17,523 bases of DNA, taken from Acidobacteriota bacterium (lineage in GTDB: Bacteria; Acidobacteriota; Terriglobia; UBA7540). Location: contig JAJYJL010000034.1 in assembly GCA_021789565.1 (NCBI GenBank), forward strand, positions 1-17,523. The letters are read 5' to 3'. Below, piece after piece: positions 1 to 8,800 of this stretch (position 1 is the stretch's first letter; each line of letters starts with the position of its first letter). The notes beneath the pieces are model-generated. The model worked only from the letters and a program-made list of their open reading frames with translations, was not told the origin of the DNA and did not search any database. The translations under genes and the position numbers were made by a program.

Positions 1-1
1 C

Positions 2-742
2 CTGGGCCGCCTGCACTTCCAGTGCTCCCCCACCATCGATGACGTTCACCTGCAAAAGAACCTGATCGACCGCATGTATGACACCCTGGTGGACGAGGAG
101 GAGTTCCGGGAAGAGGACGCCTTCATCGGCCGTTTTGCCGCCACGCTCGACCAGTCGCGGCCCTACACCACACGTGAGTTTCTCTATCTGCTGGGCAAGG
201 AAGTTTCAAAGCGCTCCAAGGAGGATGGCATCGTCACCTCCGCTTACAAAGCGCGGATTCCGCTCTATTGCCCGGCCATCGGCGATTCCTCCATCGGCAT
301 TGGCATTGCCGAAAACCGGCATCTCGGCAAGAACAGTTTCACCTTTGATGTGATCGGCGATGTGCTGGAGACCGCGCATTTGGCCGCAGATTCGCCTGCC
401 AGCGGCGTCATCTACTTCGGCGGCGGTACGCCTAAGAATTTCGTCCAGCAGAGTGAAGTGACCGCGACCTTTATGCGCAACGCTTCAAACGGCCACAAAT
501 ACGCCATTCAAGTGGTAACCGATTCGCCTCAGTGGGGCGGGCTTTCCGGCTGCACGTTAGAAGAAGCTCAAAGCTGGGGCAAAATTGCTCCTGACGCCGG
601 CATGGTCACCTGCAACTGTGACTCTACGATTGCCATGCCCATCCTGGTGACGGCCATGTCCGAGCAGCGGGAACTGATCAAAAAGCGCAAGAAGCCTGTT
701 TTTGAAATGGGGCGCGAACTGAAGTTCACTTTCCCCAAATAA
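2..742 (+). CDS. Deoxyhypusine-synthase-like protein (3' part, 5' end outside window)
   Basis: The frame is open from base 2 to the TAA at 740-742, giving about 246 residues; the N-terminus lies left of the window. The C-terminal half carries hallmarks of the deoxyhypusine synthase fold: a glycine-rich GGGTPKNF stretch, then SGCTLEEAQSWGKI. The lysine in SWGKI (codon 581-583) aligns with the catalytic lysine that forms the enzyme-imine intermediate in eukaryotic deoxyhypusine synthase. Bacteria have no eIF5A, so bacterial members are thought to act in polyamine chemistry, transferring an aminobutyl group from spermidine or a related amine with NAD. The exact substrate cannot be read from the sequence. 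No co-directional gene follows closely, since the next start is about 330 bases away. Confidence is high for the family and low for the substrate. Confidence 0.88.
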   Translation: MGRLHFQCSPTIDDVHLQKNLIDRMYDTLVDEEEFREEDAFIGRFAATLDQSRPYTTREFLYLLGKEVSKRSKEDGIVTSAYKARIPLYCPAIGDSSIGIGIAENRHLGKNSFTFDVIGDVLETAHLAADSPASGVIYFGGGTPKNFVQQSEVTATFMRNASNGHKYAIQVVTDSPQWGGLSGCTLEEAQSWGKIAPDAGMVTCNCDSTIAMPILVTAMSEQRELIKKRKKPVFEMGRELKFTFPK

Positions 743-973
743 TTCGTGATGGCTTTCTGACTGCAAGCGCGAGCTGTCATTCAGTGGATTCCAATGAATT
801 GGCCGAAGTCAAACGGCTGATGCCGCCGGCCGGGTAGCGCCTGTGTCAACTGGACCGGTCACGTGCGGGAGTTTCCGGCTTTGAGCTTTCCGCTGATAAT
901 AAGGGACATCATTCCCGGTACTAAGTTGAAGGCCCTTTCCTTTCCCGCCATTTTCCCTTCGCTTTATTAATAT

Positions 974-989
974 TGTGACCCGTATCACT
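974..989 (+). promoter_or_regulatory. CRP/FNR-family-like operator
   Basis: TGTGA (974-978), a six-base spacer and TCACT (985-989) match the TGTGA-N6-TCACA consensus of CRP-type regulators at nine of ten arm positions. It lies about 85 bases before the start of the Gfo/Idh/MocA gene, next to an AT-rich TTATTAATATT tract that could hold a -10 box. Binding by an acidobacterial CRP homologue is inference. Confidence 0.35.
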
Positions 990-1024
990 GCGTTTCCCTT
1001 GCAGGGATGTTGCCATAGGATGGG

Positions 1025-1065
1025 CTGGAGGAACCTGCCGATGGTCCTCCAGATATGGCGGAGGA
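1025..1065 (+). promoter_or_regulatory. Two mutually exclusive leader hairpins over the Shine-Dalgarno
   Basis: CTGGAGGA (1025-1032) is a perfect inverted repeat of TCCTCCAG (1045-1052). The same TCCTCC (1045-1050) is also complementary to the Shine-Dalgarno GGAGGA (1060-1065). The central arm can therefore pair either upstream (8 bp, ribosome site free) or downstream (6 bp, ribosome site hidden). This geometry would allow translational control. No ligand-binding domain is recognisable. Confidence 0.4.
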
Positions 1066-1072
1066 AACCTCA

Positions 1073-2398
1073 ATGAAGAATAAGGGTGTCAATCGAAGGG
1101 ATTTTTTAAAGACTGCGGCCGTTGCGGCCGTCGCAGCGGGCGGAGCCATGCCGGTGAAGGCGGCCCCTGCACTGTTAAGCAGCCCCAGCCCGGGCAGTAC
1201 CGTTCATTACGGCTTCATCGGAACCGGCACTGAAGGATGCGATCTCTTAAAGCGCCTGGCGACCATTCCGGAGGGCCGTTGCATCGCCACCTGTGATATT
1301 TACGCGCCCAACCTGAAACGGGGCGTTGAAACGATCGGCTCCAATCCTCAGACTTACACAGGCAGTCCCACCGAATACCGCAGGATGCTGGAGCGGAAAG
1401 ACATGGACGCAGTGCTGATCGCTACGCCGCTCAATATGCATGCGCAGATGGTGATTGATTCGCTCAACGCGGGCAAACACGTATTTGTTGAGAAGACGAT
1501 GTACTTTAAAGAGGAGGAAGGCGACCAGATCCGCAAGGCCGCCGAAGCCAACTCCAAACAGGTTGTTCAGATCGGCCTGCAGCGCAGATCGAGCGTGCTT
1601 TACAACGTTGCCATGCAGATGATCCGCAAGGGCGCTCTGGGCAAGGTGATGTTTGTTCGCGCGCAGTGGCACCGCAACAACAACTGGCGGCGTCCGGTCC
1701 GCGATCCCAAGTTTGAGCGGCTGATCAACTGGCGGATGTACAGGGAATACTCGGGTGGCCTGATGGCGGAGCTGGCTTCACATCAGGTGGACGTTGCCAA
1801 CTGGGCCTTCGGCGCTGAACCCGTTTCCGTGATGGGTACGGGTGGAATCGACTATTGGAAAGACGGCCGGGAGGTTTGTGACAACGTCGAGGTCATCTTC
1901 CGATATCCTGAAGGGCGGAAAATGATATTCAGTTCCATCCTTTACAACGCCCACTTTGGATTCGACGAGCAGATCATGGGCGACCATGGAACTCTGATCA
2001 TTACCATCGGCAAGGGAATGTATTACCGGGAGGCGGCTGCAAAGGTCACCAATGGCAAGGCCGCGGAAAACTGGTGGGCGGGCGCTACCGTCACCGAGCA
2101 AGCCGAGCAGAAAGGCTTTCCGCTATTTCCCGATGAAGCGCAACCGGGCAATCAAGGGTTCCTCGACCGGGAACTTCTCTATGCCAGGCGATGGCTTGCC
2201 TCCATGGGCATTTACGAGTACGAGGAGCCGCACGAACCGTATTGGATGGAACTCTCAAACTTTATGGCGAGCATCCGGGACGGGAAACCGATTGCCTGTC
2301 CTCTTGACGTCGGCATGGCGGACGCCCGTGCCGTACTTTACGGGAACCGCGCGATTGACACCGGCAACGCAGTGTATTGGCCGAAGAAAGAGGCCTGA
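1073..2398 (+). CDS. Tat-exported Gfo/Idh/MocA family oxidoreductase
   Basis: The preferred start is ATG 1073 because GGAGGA at 1060-1065 is seven bases upstream; the in-frame ATG at 1055 has no such site. The 441-residue product begins with a twin-arginine signal (R8-R9 in NRRDFLK, then an Ala-rich hydrophobic stretch ending near residue 30), so it is likely exported folded with its cofactor. The Rossmann nucleotide-binding motif GTGTEG is at residues 50-55. The usual EKP is EKT here (140-142), and a SHQVDVANW stretch (236-244) supplies the conserved His and Asp of the catalytic region. The family oxidises or reduces sugars, inositols and related compounds with NAD(P), or performs NAD-recycling glycosidic chemistry; the substrate is not evident. 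The ApbE gene follows after a short gap, so the two may be co-transcribed. Confidence 0.9.
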   Translation: MKNKGVNRRDFLKTAAVAAVAAGGAMPVKAAPALLSSPSPGSTVHYGFIGTGTEGCDLLKRLATIPEGRCIATCDIYAPNLKRGVETIGSNPQTYTGSPTEYRRMLERKDMDAVLIATPLNMHAQMVIDSLNAGKHVFVEKTMYFKEEEGDQIRKAAEANSKQVVQIGLQRRSSVLYNVAMQMIRKGALGKVMFVRAQWHRNNNWRRPVRDPKFERLINWRMYREYSGGLMAELASHQVDVANWAFGAEPVSVMGTGGIDYWKDGREVCDNVEVIFRYPEGRKMIFSSILYNAHFGFDEQIMGDHGTLIITIGKGMYYREAAAKVTNGKAAENWWAGATVTEQAEQKGFPLFPDEAQPGNQGFLDRELLYARRWLASMGIYEYEEPHEPYWMELSNFMASIRDGKPIACPLDVGMADARAVLYGNRAIDTGNAVYWPKKEA

Positions 2399-2419
2399 AT
2401 TCATCCTCAACCCCATTCC

Positions 2420-3574
2420 ATGGAGCATGGGCACAGGATAGGGTTTCCGGACCAGGCTGGCGGTCCGCCTTCCTCTACCCCCGCTGGCAGCGCCACCGGA
2501 TCACCCGGTCCCTCCCTCCGGGTGCGGTTGTGGATCATACTCTCCTTACTTCTCCTGATGATTTCCGGGGCGATCCCGCTGTTGAGAGCGGCGGATTCGC
2601 CGGTCCGGTACGAGGCTTCCCATCGGGCGATGGGCACGACTTTTACCGTAGTTGCGTATGGTCGAGACAGTGCCTTTCTCCAGGAGGTTGTCTCACAGGT
2701 TTTCCAGGCAGTGGACGACCTGGACGACCAGATGAGCAATTACAAGCCCGACAGCGAACTTTCCTCCATCAATCGTGAAGCTGTACAGCACGCTGTGATT
2801 GTGGAGCCGAAACTGTTCAGGCTGATTCAGGACTCACTCGAATACAGCCAGCAGAGCGGCGGAGATTTCGACATCACGGTCGGGCCTTTGATGAAATCCT
2901 GGGGTTTTTTTCGGGGCCAGGGACGCCTGCCGTCAAAGTCTGAGCTTGCAATGGTGCTGAAGAGAATTGGCTATCAGCACATCAAGCTGGATGCCGCGGC
3001 GCGCACCATCCGGTTTGACATGCCCGGAGTTGAAATTGACCTGGGCGCCATCGCCAAGGGTTATGCCGTTGACCGGGCCGTCGAAATCCTGCGGGAGAAT
3101 GGAATCAGGCAGGCCCTGGTTTCAAGCGGCACCAGCAGCCTCTATGCGCTGGGCTCTCCGCCGGGCGAACACGGGTGGGAGATTTCCGTGCGCGACCCTC
3201 TGGATACGACCAGGGCCGCGTGCGTTTTGAGGCTTCAGGATCTTTCTCTGTCCGTTTCCGGCAACTACGAGAAGTTCTTCACGCTGGGCGGCAAGGTTTA
3301 TGCCCACATCATGGACCCGCACACAGGCATGCCGGTTGAAAACATGCTGTCAACGGTCGTGGTGTCTCCTTCAGCCACAGACAGCGACGCGTTGTCCACC
3401 TCGTTCTTTGTCGAGGGTCCCGACGCCGCGCTGCACTATCTGGACCGCCATCCCAACCTCACCGCGGTATTCTTTTTACCTGAAACTTCCTCCCGCACCT
3501 TCAGGCGAGTTACTTTGAAGTCCAGAGTAAACAGGCTTCCTGCCAGCTCATTTGCGAGCATCGACTGCCACTGA
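2420..3574 (+). CDS. apbE: ApbE family FAD:protein FMN transferase
   Basis: ApbE enzymes use FAD to attach FMN covalently to Thr/Ser residues of exported flavoproteins. Family features seen in order are AMGTTF near residue 70, the QMSNYKPDSELSSIN stretch, GDFDITVGPLMKSWGF, the VEIDLGAIAKGYAVDRA substrate-binding stretch, YAHIMDPHTGMPV, and a C-terminal SATDSDALSTSFF that provides the Asp/Thr metal ligands. A hydrophobic signal segment lies around residues 36-56, followed by LRAADSP, consistent with export; no lipobox cysteine is visible. The start is uncertain. ATG 2420 would put about 35 unusual Pro/Gly/Ser-rich residues before the signal segment, whereas the in-frame GTG at 2522 gives a normal signal peptide. 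Neither has a good Shine-Dalgarno. It is 21 bases downstream of the Gfo/Idh/MocA stop. No ApbE target motif was noticed in the neighbouring proteins. Confidence 0.92.
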   Translation: MEHGHRIGFPDQAGGPPSSTPAGSATGSPGPSLRVRLWIILSLLLLMISGAIPLLRAADSPVRYEASHRAMGTTFTVVAYGRDSAFLQEVVSQVFQAVDDLDDQMSNYKPDSELSSINREAVQHAVIVEPKLFRLIQDSLEYSQQSGGDFDITVGPLMKSWGFFRGQGRLPSKSELAMVLKRIGYQHIKLDAAARTIRFDMPGVEIDLGAIAKGYAVDRAVEILRENGIRQALVSSGTSSLYALGSPPGEHGWEISVRDPLDTTRAACVLRLQDLSLSVSGNYEKFFTLGGKVYAHIMDPHTGMPVENMLSTVVVSPSATDSDALSTSFFVEGPDAALHYLDRHPNLTAVFFLPETSSRTFRRVTLKSRVNRLPASSFASIDCH

Positions 3575-3595
3575 CGGGCAGCCTTTGGCAGTGGC
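3564..3595 (+). terminator. Possible terminator hairpin overlapping the apbE stop
   Basis: Two alternative 7-bp stems use the same bases: ACTGCCA (3564-3570) with TGGCAGT (3586-3592), or GCCACTG (3567-3573) with CAGTGGC (3589-3595), each with a 15-base loop. No clear T tract follows, so intrinsic termination is weakly supported. Confidence 0.25.
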
Positions 3596-3931
3596 TGGTT
3601 AATAAGGCTCCGAATTTCCGTCGGTGGGAACCTCCCCGGCATCAAGAGTCTGGTTAAATGCAGAAAATTCCGCGGCTACCCCGCCTAAGTCATTCTAAGA
3701 GAGCGTTTTTAGTTACTCCGGACGCTTTATGTTGGCCCGAACCATGATTTCACCTCGATCGCCGGTTCAAAGGGCTGATTTGCTTGTAAGTTAATGGATA
3801 TAAACCGGATGACATCCGGGTTCTGCCTGCCTGTAAGTGACAGTAAACGCATGGTTTGACTGCCAGCCCATAACCTGTTAATATACAGGTATAGCTGGCC
3901 ATCAACATGATTGCATCTGGGCAGGAGGGTT
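3575..3931. other. Intergenic region upstream of the TPR gene
   Basis: No gene is visible. Besides the promoter listed separately, it contains a small perfect hairpin CCGGAT-gac-ATCCGG (3805-3819). A near-identical 11-base direct repeat, TGCYTGTAAGT, lies on either side of it at 3781-3791 and 3828-3838. Confidence 0.5.
3856..3890 (+). promoter_or_regulatory. Sigma-70-like promoter with palindromic operator over the -10 box
   Basis: TTGACT (3856-3861), a 17-base spacer and TAATAT (3879-3884) give five of six and four of six consensus matches at ideal spacing. The -10 box is bracketed exactly by the perfect arms ACCTGT (3873-3878) and ACAGGT (3885-3890), so a dimeric regulator bound there would block polymerase. 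The transcript would begin near 3891, about 40 bases before the TPR gene start. Confidence 0.5.
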
Positions 3932-4606
3932 ATGATCAGAGGAACCCGGCAAAAGCAGACCAGACACGCCCCGCGACAGAGGAAGACGTTCTCTGCCCGG
4001 AGCGCTAGCGCCTCCAAGAGCTCTTCACGCCTTGAGTCCACACATCGCGCAGTGCATGGGAGGTTCAAGTCCAGTATAAAAAGCGCTCCCGAGCCGGTCA
4101 GTAAGCCTGTGGACACGGAGCGCGCGGCCGCGCTGAAGGATTTCGGAACTGCAGTCAAGTTTTTCCAAAGAAGGGACTTCGAAAAAGCTGCTGCGCTTTT
4201 TGAGAAGGTTGCCGCGGGCCCTTTCCGGGAAGTGGCTGACCGGGCGAGAGTTCATCTGAAATATTGCGAGCGCAAGCGGCAGTTTGAGGAGCGCCCCAGG
4301 ACGGCGGAAGGCTGCTACACGCGCGGAGTGGCGGCGCTCAACCGCCGGGACTTTGACGAGGCCCTGGAGTATCTCAAAAAGTCCAACAAAATGATTCCCG
4401 ACCAGGAATATGTTCATTACGCGCTGGCAGCCGCTTATGGTCTCCGGGGTGATCCGGACAGCGCACTCGGCCATCTTGAGGCGGCCATCAGACTTCGCCC
4501 GCAAAACCGCGTTCAGGCGCGTCATGACGAGGATTTCCAGGCTCTGGAAAACGATCCGCGATTCACTCGCCTGTTGGGTGCTGACGTCCGGCGCCCCCTT
4601 CATTAG
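3932..4606 (+). CDS. TPR-repeat protein with basic N-terminus
   Basis: The 224-residue product has two parts. Residues 1 to about 55 are low in complexity and rich in Lys, Arg and Ser. The rest is helical with TPR-like units: FFQRRDFEKAAALFEKV, then AALNRRDFDEALEYLKKS, then YALAAAYGLRGDPDSALGHL followed by an AIRLRP motif. It ends in an HDEDFQALENDPRFTRLLG tail of a type common after TPRs in acidobacterial proteins. I chose ATG 3932 because AGGAGGG lies just upstream (3923-3929), although only two to three bases away; an in-frame TTG at 3911 lacks a ribosome site. TPRs mediate protein contacts; no specific role can be assigned. The basic, disordered-looking N-terminus could bind nucleic acid (inference). 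It has its own promoter, and the next gene begins 60 bases downstream on the same strand. Confidence 0.75.
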   Translation: MIRGTRQKQTRHAPRQRKTFSARSASASKSSSRLESTHRAVHGRFKSSIKSAPEPVSKPVDTERAAALKDFGTAVKFFQRRDFEKAAALFEKVAAGPFREVADRARVHLKYCERKRQFEERPRTAEGCYTRGVAALNRRDFDEALEYLKKSNKMIPDQEYVHYALAAAYGLRGDPDSALGHLEAAIRLRPQNRVQARHDEDFQALENDPRFTRLLGADVRRPLH

Positions 4607-4666
4607 ACTGGCTGAAGTCTTTCCTCCAGGGGTGTTTTTTCCAACGTATCGAAGTGGGTGCATGGC

Positions 4667-5689
4667 ATGAAGGTTGTCGCAATCGGGGGCGGCACTGGTC
4701 TGGCCGTTCTGCTGCGCGGTCTGAAGCGATGTGTCAGCTCTGACGCCTCTCGGCGACGCCCGGCAGTTGCCCAGTTGACGGCCGTGGTTACGGTGACTGA
4801 TGAGGGAGGGAGTTCAGGCCGTCTGCGGCGTGACTTTGGCATGCTGCCGCCGGGTGATATCCGCAACTGCCTGGTGGCGCTTGCCGAGGATGAAAAAATC
4901 CTCACGCGGCTGTTCAATTATCGCTTTGCGGCGGGCAAGGGGCTTCGGGGACATAGCCTGGGCAACCTGTTCCTGACTGCGCTCACCAACCTGACGGGTG
5001 ATTTTTCAACGGCTGTCAGGCTGGCGAGCGAAGTGCTGGCCGTGCGGGGAGAAATTTTCCCCGCCACGCTTGCCGATGTCCGCCTCAGGGCGCAACTTTC
5101 TGACGGCCGGTGGGTGGAGGGCGAGTCGCGCATTCATCGGACCCGGACGCCTATCCGCAAACTGTCGATTGTGCCGGCCCACTGCCGTCCCCTTCCGGAG
5201 ACCCTCAGGGCTTTGGCAGAAGCGGACCTGATCACGCTGGGTCCGGGTTCGCTTTACACCTCGCTTCTGCCGAACCTGCTGGTCACCCGCGTCGCGCAGC
5301 AGATTGCGAATTCGCGGGCGGTCAAGGTTTACATTGGGAACCTGATGACCCAGCCGGGTGAAACGCGCGGCTACAGCGCGGCTGAACATCTGGAGGCGGT
5401 CCTTCAGCATGTGGGCGGCAACATCTTTGACTTTGCCGTTCTGAACAACCGGGCGTTTCCGCCGTCGATGCGCAGGCGCTACGCTGCTGAACAGGCTGAG
5501 CCCGTCGTCAATGACCTCGCGAAGATTCGGGCGCTTGGAATCTCGCCGGTCTGTGCTCCCGTGCTTCAGACGGAGGACGGAGTTGCGCGCCACGACGCGG
5601 AGCGGCTCTCGCGGTTGTTGCTGGATCTCACCCGGCGGCGAAGCCGGCGGTCCAGGACCTCTTCCGCCCGCGGCGGGAAGGTTTCGTAG
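4667..5689 (+). CDS. yvcK: YvcK/CofD-like protein (gluconeogenesis factor family)
   Basis: The N-terminus MKVVAIGGGTGLAVLLRGLK is the classic glycine-rich nucleotide-binding start of YvcK proteins. It is followed by VTVTDEGGSSGRLR, MLPPGDIRNCL, FNYRF, GHSLGNLFL and LGPGSLYTSLLPNLL, all family hallmarks. The 341-residue length fits. In Bacillus and mycobacteria YvcK binds UDP-sugars and links carbon metabolism to cell-wall synthesis and cell shape; it acts in the cytoplasm. ATG 4667 gives the family-typical N-terminus; a GTG three codons upstream at 4658 is also possible, and no strong Shine-Dalgarno precedes either. The usual Firmicutes neighbours rapZ and whiA are absent. The gene sits between the TPR gene and gltB. 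The C-terminal 20 residues are Arg/Ser-rich and probably disordered. Confidence 0.93.
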   Translation: MKVVAIGGGTGLAVLLRGLKRCVSSDASRRRPAVAQLTAVVTVTDEGGSSGRLRRDFGMLPPGDIRNCLVALAEDEKILTRLFNYRFAAGKGLRGHSLGNLFLTALTNLTGDFSTAVRLASEVLAVRGEIFPATLADVRLRAQLSDGRWVEGESRIHRTRTPIRKLSIVPAHCRPLPETLRALAEADLITLGPGSLYTSLLPNLLVTRVAQQIANSRAVKVYIGNLMTQPGETRGYSAAEHLEAVLQHVGGNIFDFAVLNNRAFPPSMRRRYAAEQAEPVVNDLAKIRALGISPVCAPVLQTEDGVARHDAERLSRLLLDLTRRRSRRSRTSSARGGKVS

Positions 5690-5735
5690 GCTTGGGCAGA
5701 GGTGTTTTGGCCGTAATGGCCCATAATTCACTGGT

Positions 5736-5764
5736 TTGAGGAAGGCCGTGCAGTTCTTTATACG
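5736..5764 (+). promoter_or_regulatory. Candidate gltB promoter
   Basis: TTGAGG (5736-5741), 17 bases, then TATACG (5759-5764) gives four of six consensus matches in each box at ideal spacing. It lies 72 bases before the gltB start in a locally AT-rich stretch. Confidence 0.3.
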
Positions 5765-5835
5765 AACCATAAAAAATATTCATTTCACAGAGCCTGCCGG
5801 AAGGAAAGAAAATAGTTTGGCTGGTCGGAGGAGAA

Positions 5836-8800
5836 GTGTCTAAACTCGGATCAATAGATCAGAAATCGGGAGGCGAGCGCCTTCGCGGGCTTTCTCTGGG
5901 CGAAGAGCACGACGCCTGCGGAGTGGGATTTGTCGCTGATCTCAACGCTCCGGCATCGCACCGGGTGGTCGCGCAGGCGCTGGAATGTCTGGGGTGCCTG
6001 ACGCACCGCGGAGGTGTGGACGCCGATGGCGCCAGCGGCGACGGCGCGGGGATTGCGGTACAGCTTCCTTCGGAATTTTTTGCGCGGGAAGCACGCCGCC
6101 TGAATTCCGGTTTTCAGCCGCATTGGCGCACCGCGGTCGGCGTGTTTTTCTTTCCCTCGGATGGCGTAACGCGTGCCCGGGCCATGTTTGCCGCTGAAGA
6201 AGCGGTCCGCAACCGCGGGCTTTATGTGGCGGGGTGGCGGCAGGTTCCCGTCATTCCGGACGCCCTCGGTCCCCAGGCCCTCGAATGCCAGCCGGCCATC
6301 TGGCACCTGCTGGTGGGGCAGCCAACCGACCAGGAACGCGAATTCGAACAGATCCTTTATCTGACCCGCAAGGAGATCGAGCGGCGCATCGCCGAGGCAA
6401 AGATTGCCGACTGTTACATCCCTTCATTTTCCTCGCGCAACATTGTCTACAAGGGGCTGATGGCCCCTTCGCAGCTCGGGATCTTTTACAAGGACCTCGT
6501 TGACCCGGAATTCAAGACCTCCGCGGCCCTTTATCATCAGCGGTACAGCACCAACACTTCGCCCACCTGGTTTCTGGCCCAGCCATTCCGCCTGGTGGCC
6601 CACAACGGTGAAATCAACACCCTGCTGGGGAACCGCAACTGGATGCGGGCCCGGGAAGCCGTGCTGGATCATCCCATCTGGGGCAACGAGTCCGAATGGC
6701 TTAAGCCGGTGATCCAGCCCGCGGGCAGCGATTCGGCAAGTTTTGACAACGTCCTCGAACTGCTGACCCGCTCTGGCCGCACGGTGCATCAGGCGCTGCT
6801 GATGATGATCCCGGAAGCCTGGGAAGGTTCGGTTGAAATCCCGGCGGACGTTCAGGCATTTTACCATTATCACTCCTGCCTGATGGAGCCGTGGGACGGC
6901 CCGGCCGCCATGGCCTTCCTGGACGGCCCGCTGGTGGGCGCGGCGCTCGACCGCAACGGCTTGCGCCCGGCGCGCTACACCATTACGCGTGACGGCCTGG
7001 TGGTGCTGGGTTCCGAAGTTGGCCTGCTGCAAATTGAGCCGGAACGTGTCCAGGAAAAGGGGAGGCTGGGTCCCGGCCAGATTCTGCTGGTGGACCTGGA
7101 ACACAAGAAGATTTTTAAGAACGAGCAGTTGAAGAAGCAGGTTTCCCACGCCCAGAAGTACCGGAAATGGATTCGGAACAACATGATGTTCCTGCCGCGC
7201 TTCAAGGCCGAGAAAAGCGGGCTATTGGACGCCGCTGAGGAACGCCGTGCCTCCAGCGACCGGCCGGGTTTTGTGGCTTTGCAGCGCGCCGCCGGCTACA
7301 CCCAGGAAGACCTGGATCTTCTGATCACCCCGCTCGCGGCTATGAAGAAGGAACCTGTCGGATCCATGGGTGACGACACGCCACTGGCGGCGCTTTCCAC
7401 CCGTCCGCGTCCCGTCTACCACTATTTTCGGCAGATGTTTGCCCAGGTTACCAATCCGCCCATCGACCCCTTGCGCGAATCGCTGGTGATGGCCCTGAAC
7501 CTCTACCTGGGCGCGCGCCGCTCGGTGCTGGTGGAATCTCCCGAACACGCCCGCATGATCCGCCTGGAATCGCCGTTCCTGTTTGACACGGAACTCCAGG
7601 AACTGAGGAGGATGGGGGAAGAGAAGTTCAAGCCTGCCACAATCTCGACGCTTTTCCCCGCCAGCCAGGGGCCGGAAGGGATGACGGCAGCCATCAGCCA
7701 TATCCGGCAGGAGTGCCTGGCGGCCGTGAAGCAGGGCAGTTCCATCCTGATCCTGAGTGATCGCGGAGTGGACGCCGATCATGCTGCGGTTCCCATGCTG
7801 CTGGTTGTGGGAGCTGTGGTGGAGCACCTGATTGCCGAAGGTGTTGGCAACAAGGCTGACCTGGTGCTTGAAACTGCTGAAGCCTGGGAGTCGCACCAGT
7901 TCGCCTGCCTGGTGGCTTACGGCGCCGCCGGCATCAATCCTTACCTGGCGCTTGAAGTGGTGGCGGACCTTGCCAGCCGCCGCGAACTGGGTGATATTTC
8001 TGTGCCCAGGGCGCTGGAGAATTTCCGGGCCGGCATCGAAACGGGCATCAAGAAGATCATGTCCAAGATGGGCATCTCGACGCTTGCCAGTTACCAGGGC
8101 GGAAAATTCTTCGAGATCATCGGCCTGGATTCTGACGTGGTGAAAGAGTTCTTCCCTGATACCCGCTCGCTGGTCGGCGGCCGCAAGCTGGTTGACCTGG
8201 CCAACGACGTGATGGCGAGACACATGGAGGCCTTTCCGGCCCACGCTGAAAAGCCCGAGTTTGCCGGCTATTACCGGTTCCGCAAAGGATTTGAACGCCA
8301 CGCCTTCAGCCCGCAGGTGATTCGGAACCTGCAGAAGGCCGCCAAGGAAGACGACGCGGAGAGTTACAAAGCTTTCGCGCGGGAGGTTGATGAGCGCGAG
8401 CCCCTCACCCTGCGCGACCTGTTCAAATTCGGGCCGGCCAAGCCGATTCCGATTGAAGAAGTGGAGCCCGTGGAGGCCATCTGGAAGCGGTTCACGTCAC
8501 AGGCCATGTCCCTCGGCGCCCTGAGCCCGGAGACCCAGCACACGCTGGCGGTGGCCATGAACCGCATCGGCGCGCGCTCAAACACCGGCGAGGGCGGGGA
8601 AGACCCGAACGTTTACTGCATTGAACTCGAGAACGGCGACTCCGCCGAAAACAAGATTAAGCAGGTGGCTTCCGCGCGTTTCGGCGTGACGCCCGAATAT
8701 CTGGTGCGGGCCGAACAACTGGAAATCAAGATGGCCCAGGGCTCAAAGCCCGGCGAAGGCGGCCAGCTCCCGTCCCACAAGGTGACGCCGATGATCGCCC

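Larger units (their letters stand above)
743..1072. other. Intergenic region upstream of the Gfo/Idh/MocA gene
   Basis: This 330-base gap holds no convincing ORF or tRNA. Its right half is AT-richer (TTTATTAATATT at about 963-974) and contains a CRP-like palindrome and an attenuator-like pair of hairpins, both listed separately. The left half (743-960) shows nothing I can name. Confidence 0.6.

Noticed and set aside
1055..1072. ATG 1055 as start of the Gfo/Idh/MocA gene
   Set aside because: It has no Shine-Dalgarno and would place the ribosome site of ATG 1073 inside the coding region; it also adds acidic residues before the Tat signal.
4060..4082. tRNA T-loop-like GGTTCAAGTCC
   Set aside because: The flanking bases do not form a T stem, no acceptor or anticodon arms are present, and it lies inside the TPR gene.
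7222..8301. Long minus-strand ORF of 359 codons inside gltB, and similar ones at 6424-7149, 8827-9360 and 5006-5770
   Set aside because: They lie antisense to strongly recognised genes in GC-rich DNA, show His/Gln/Arg-rich composition and no family motifs.
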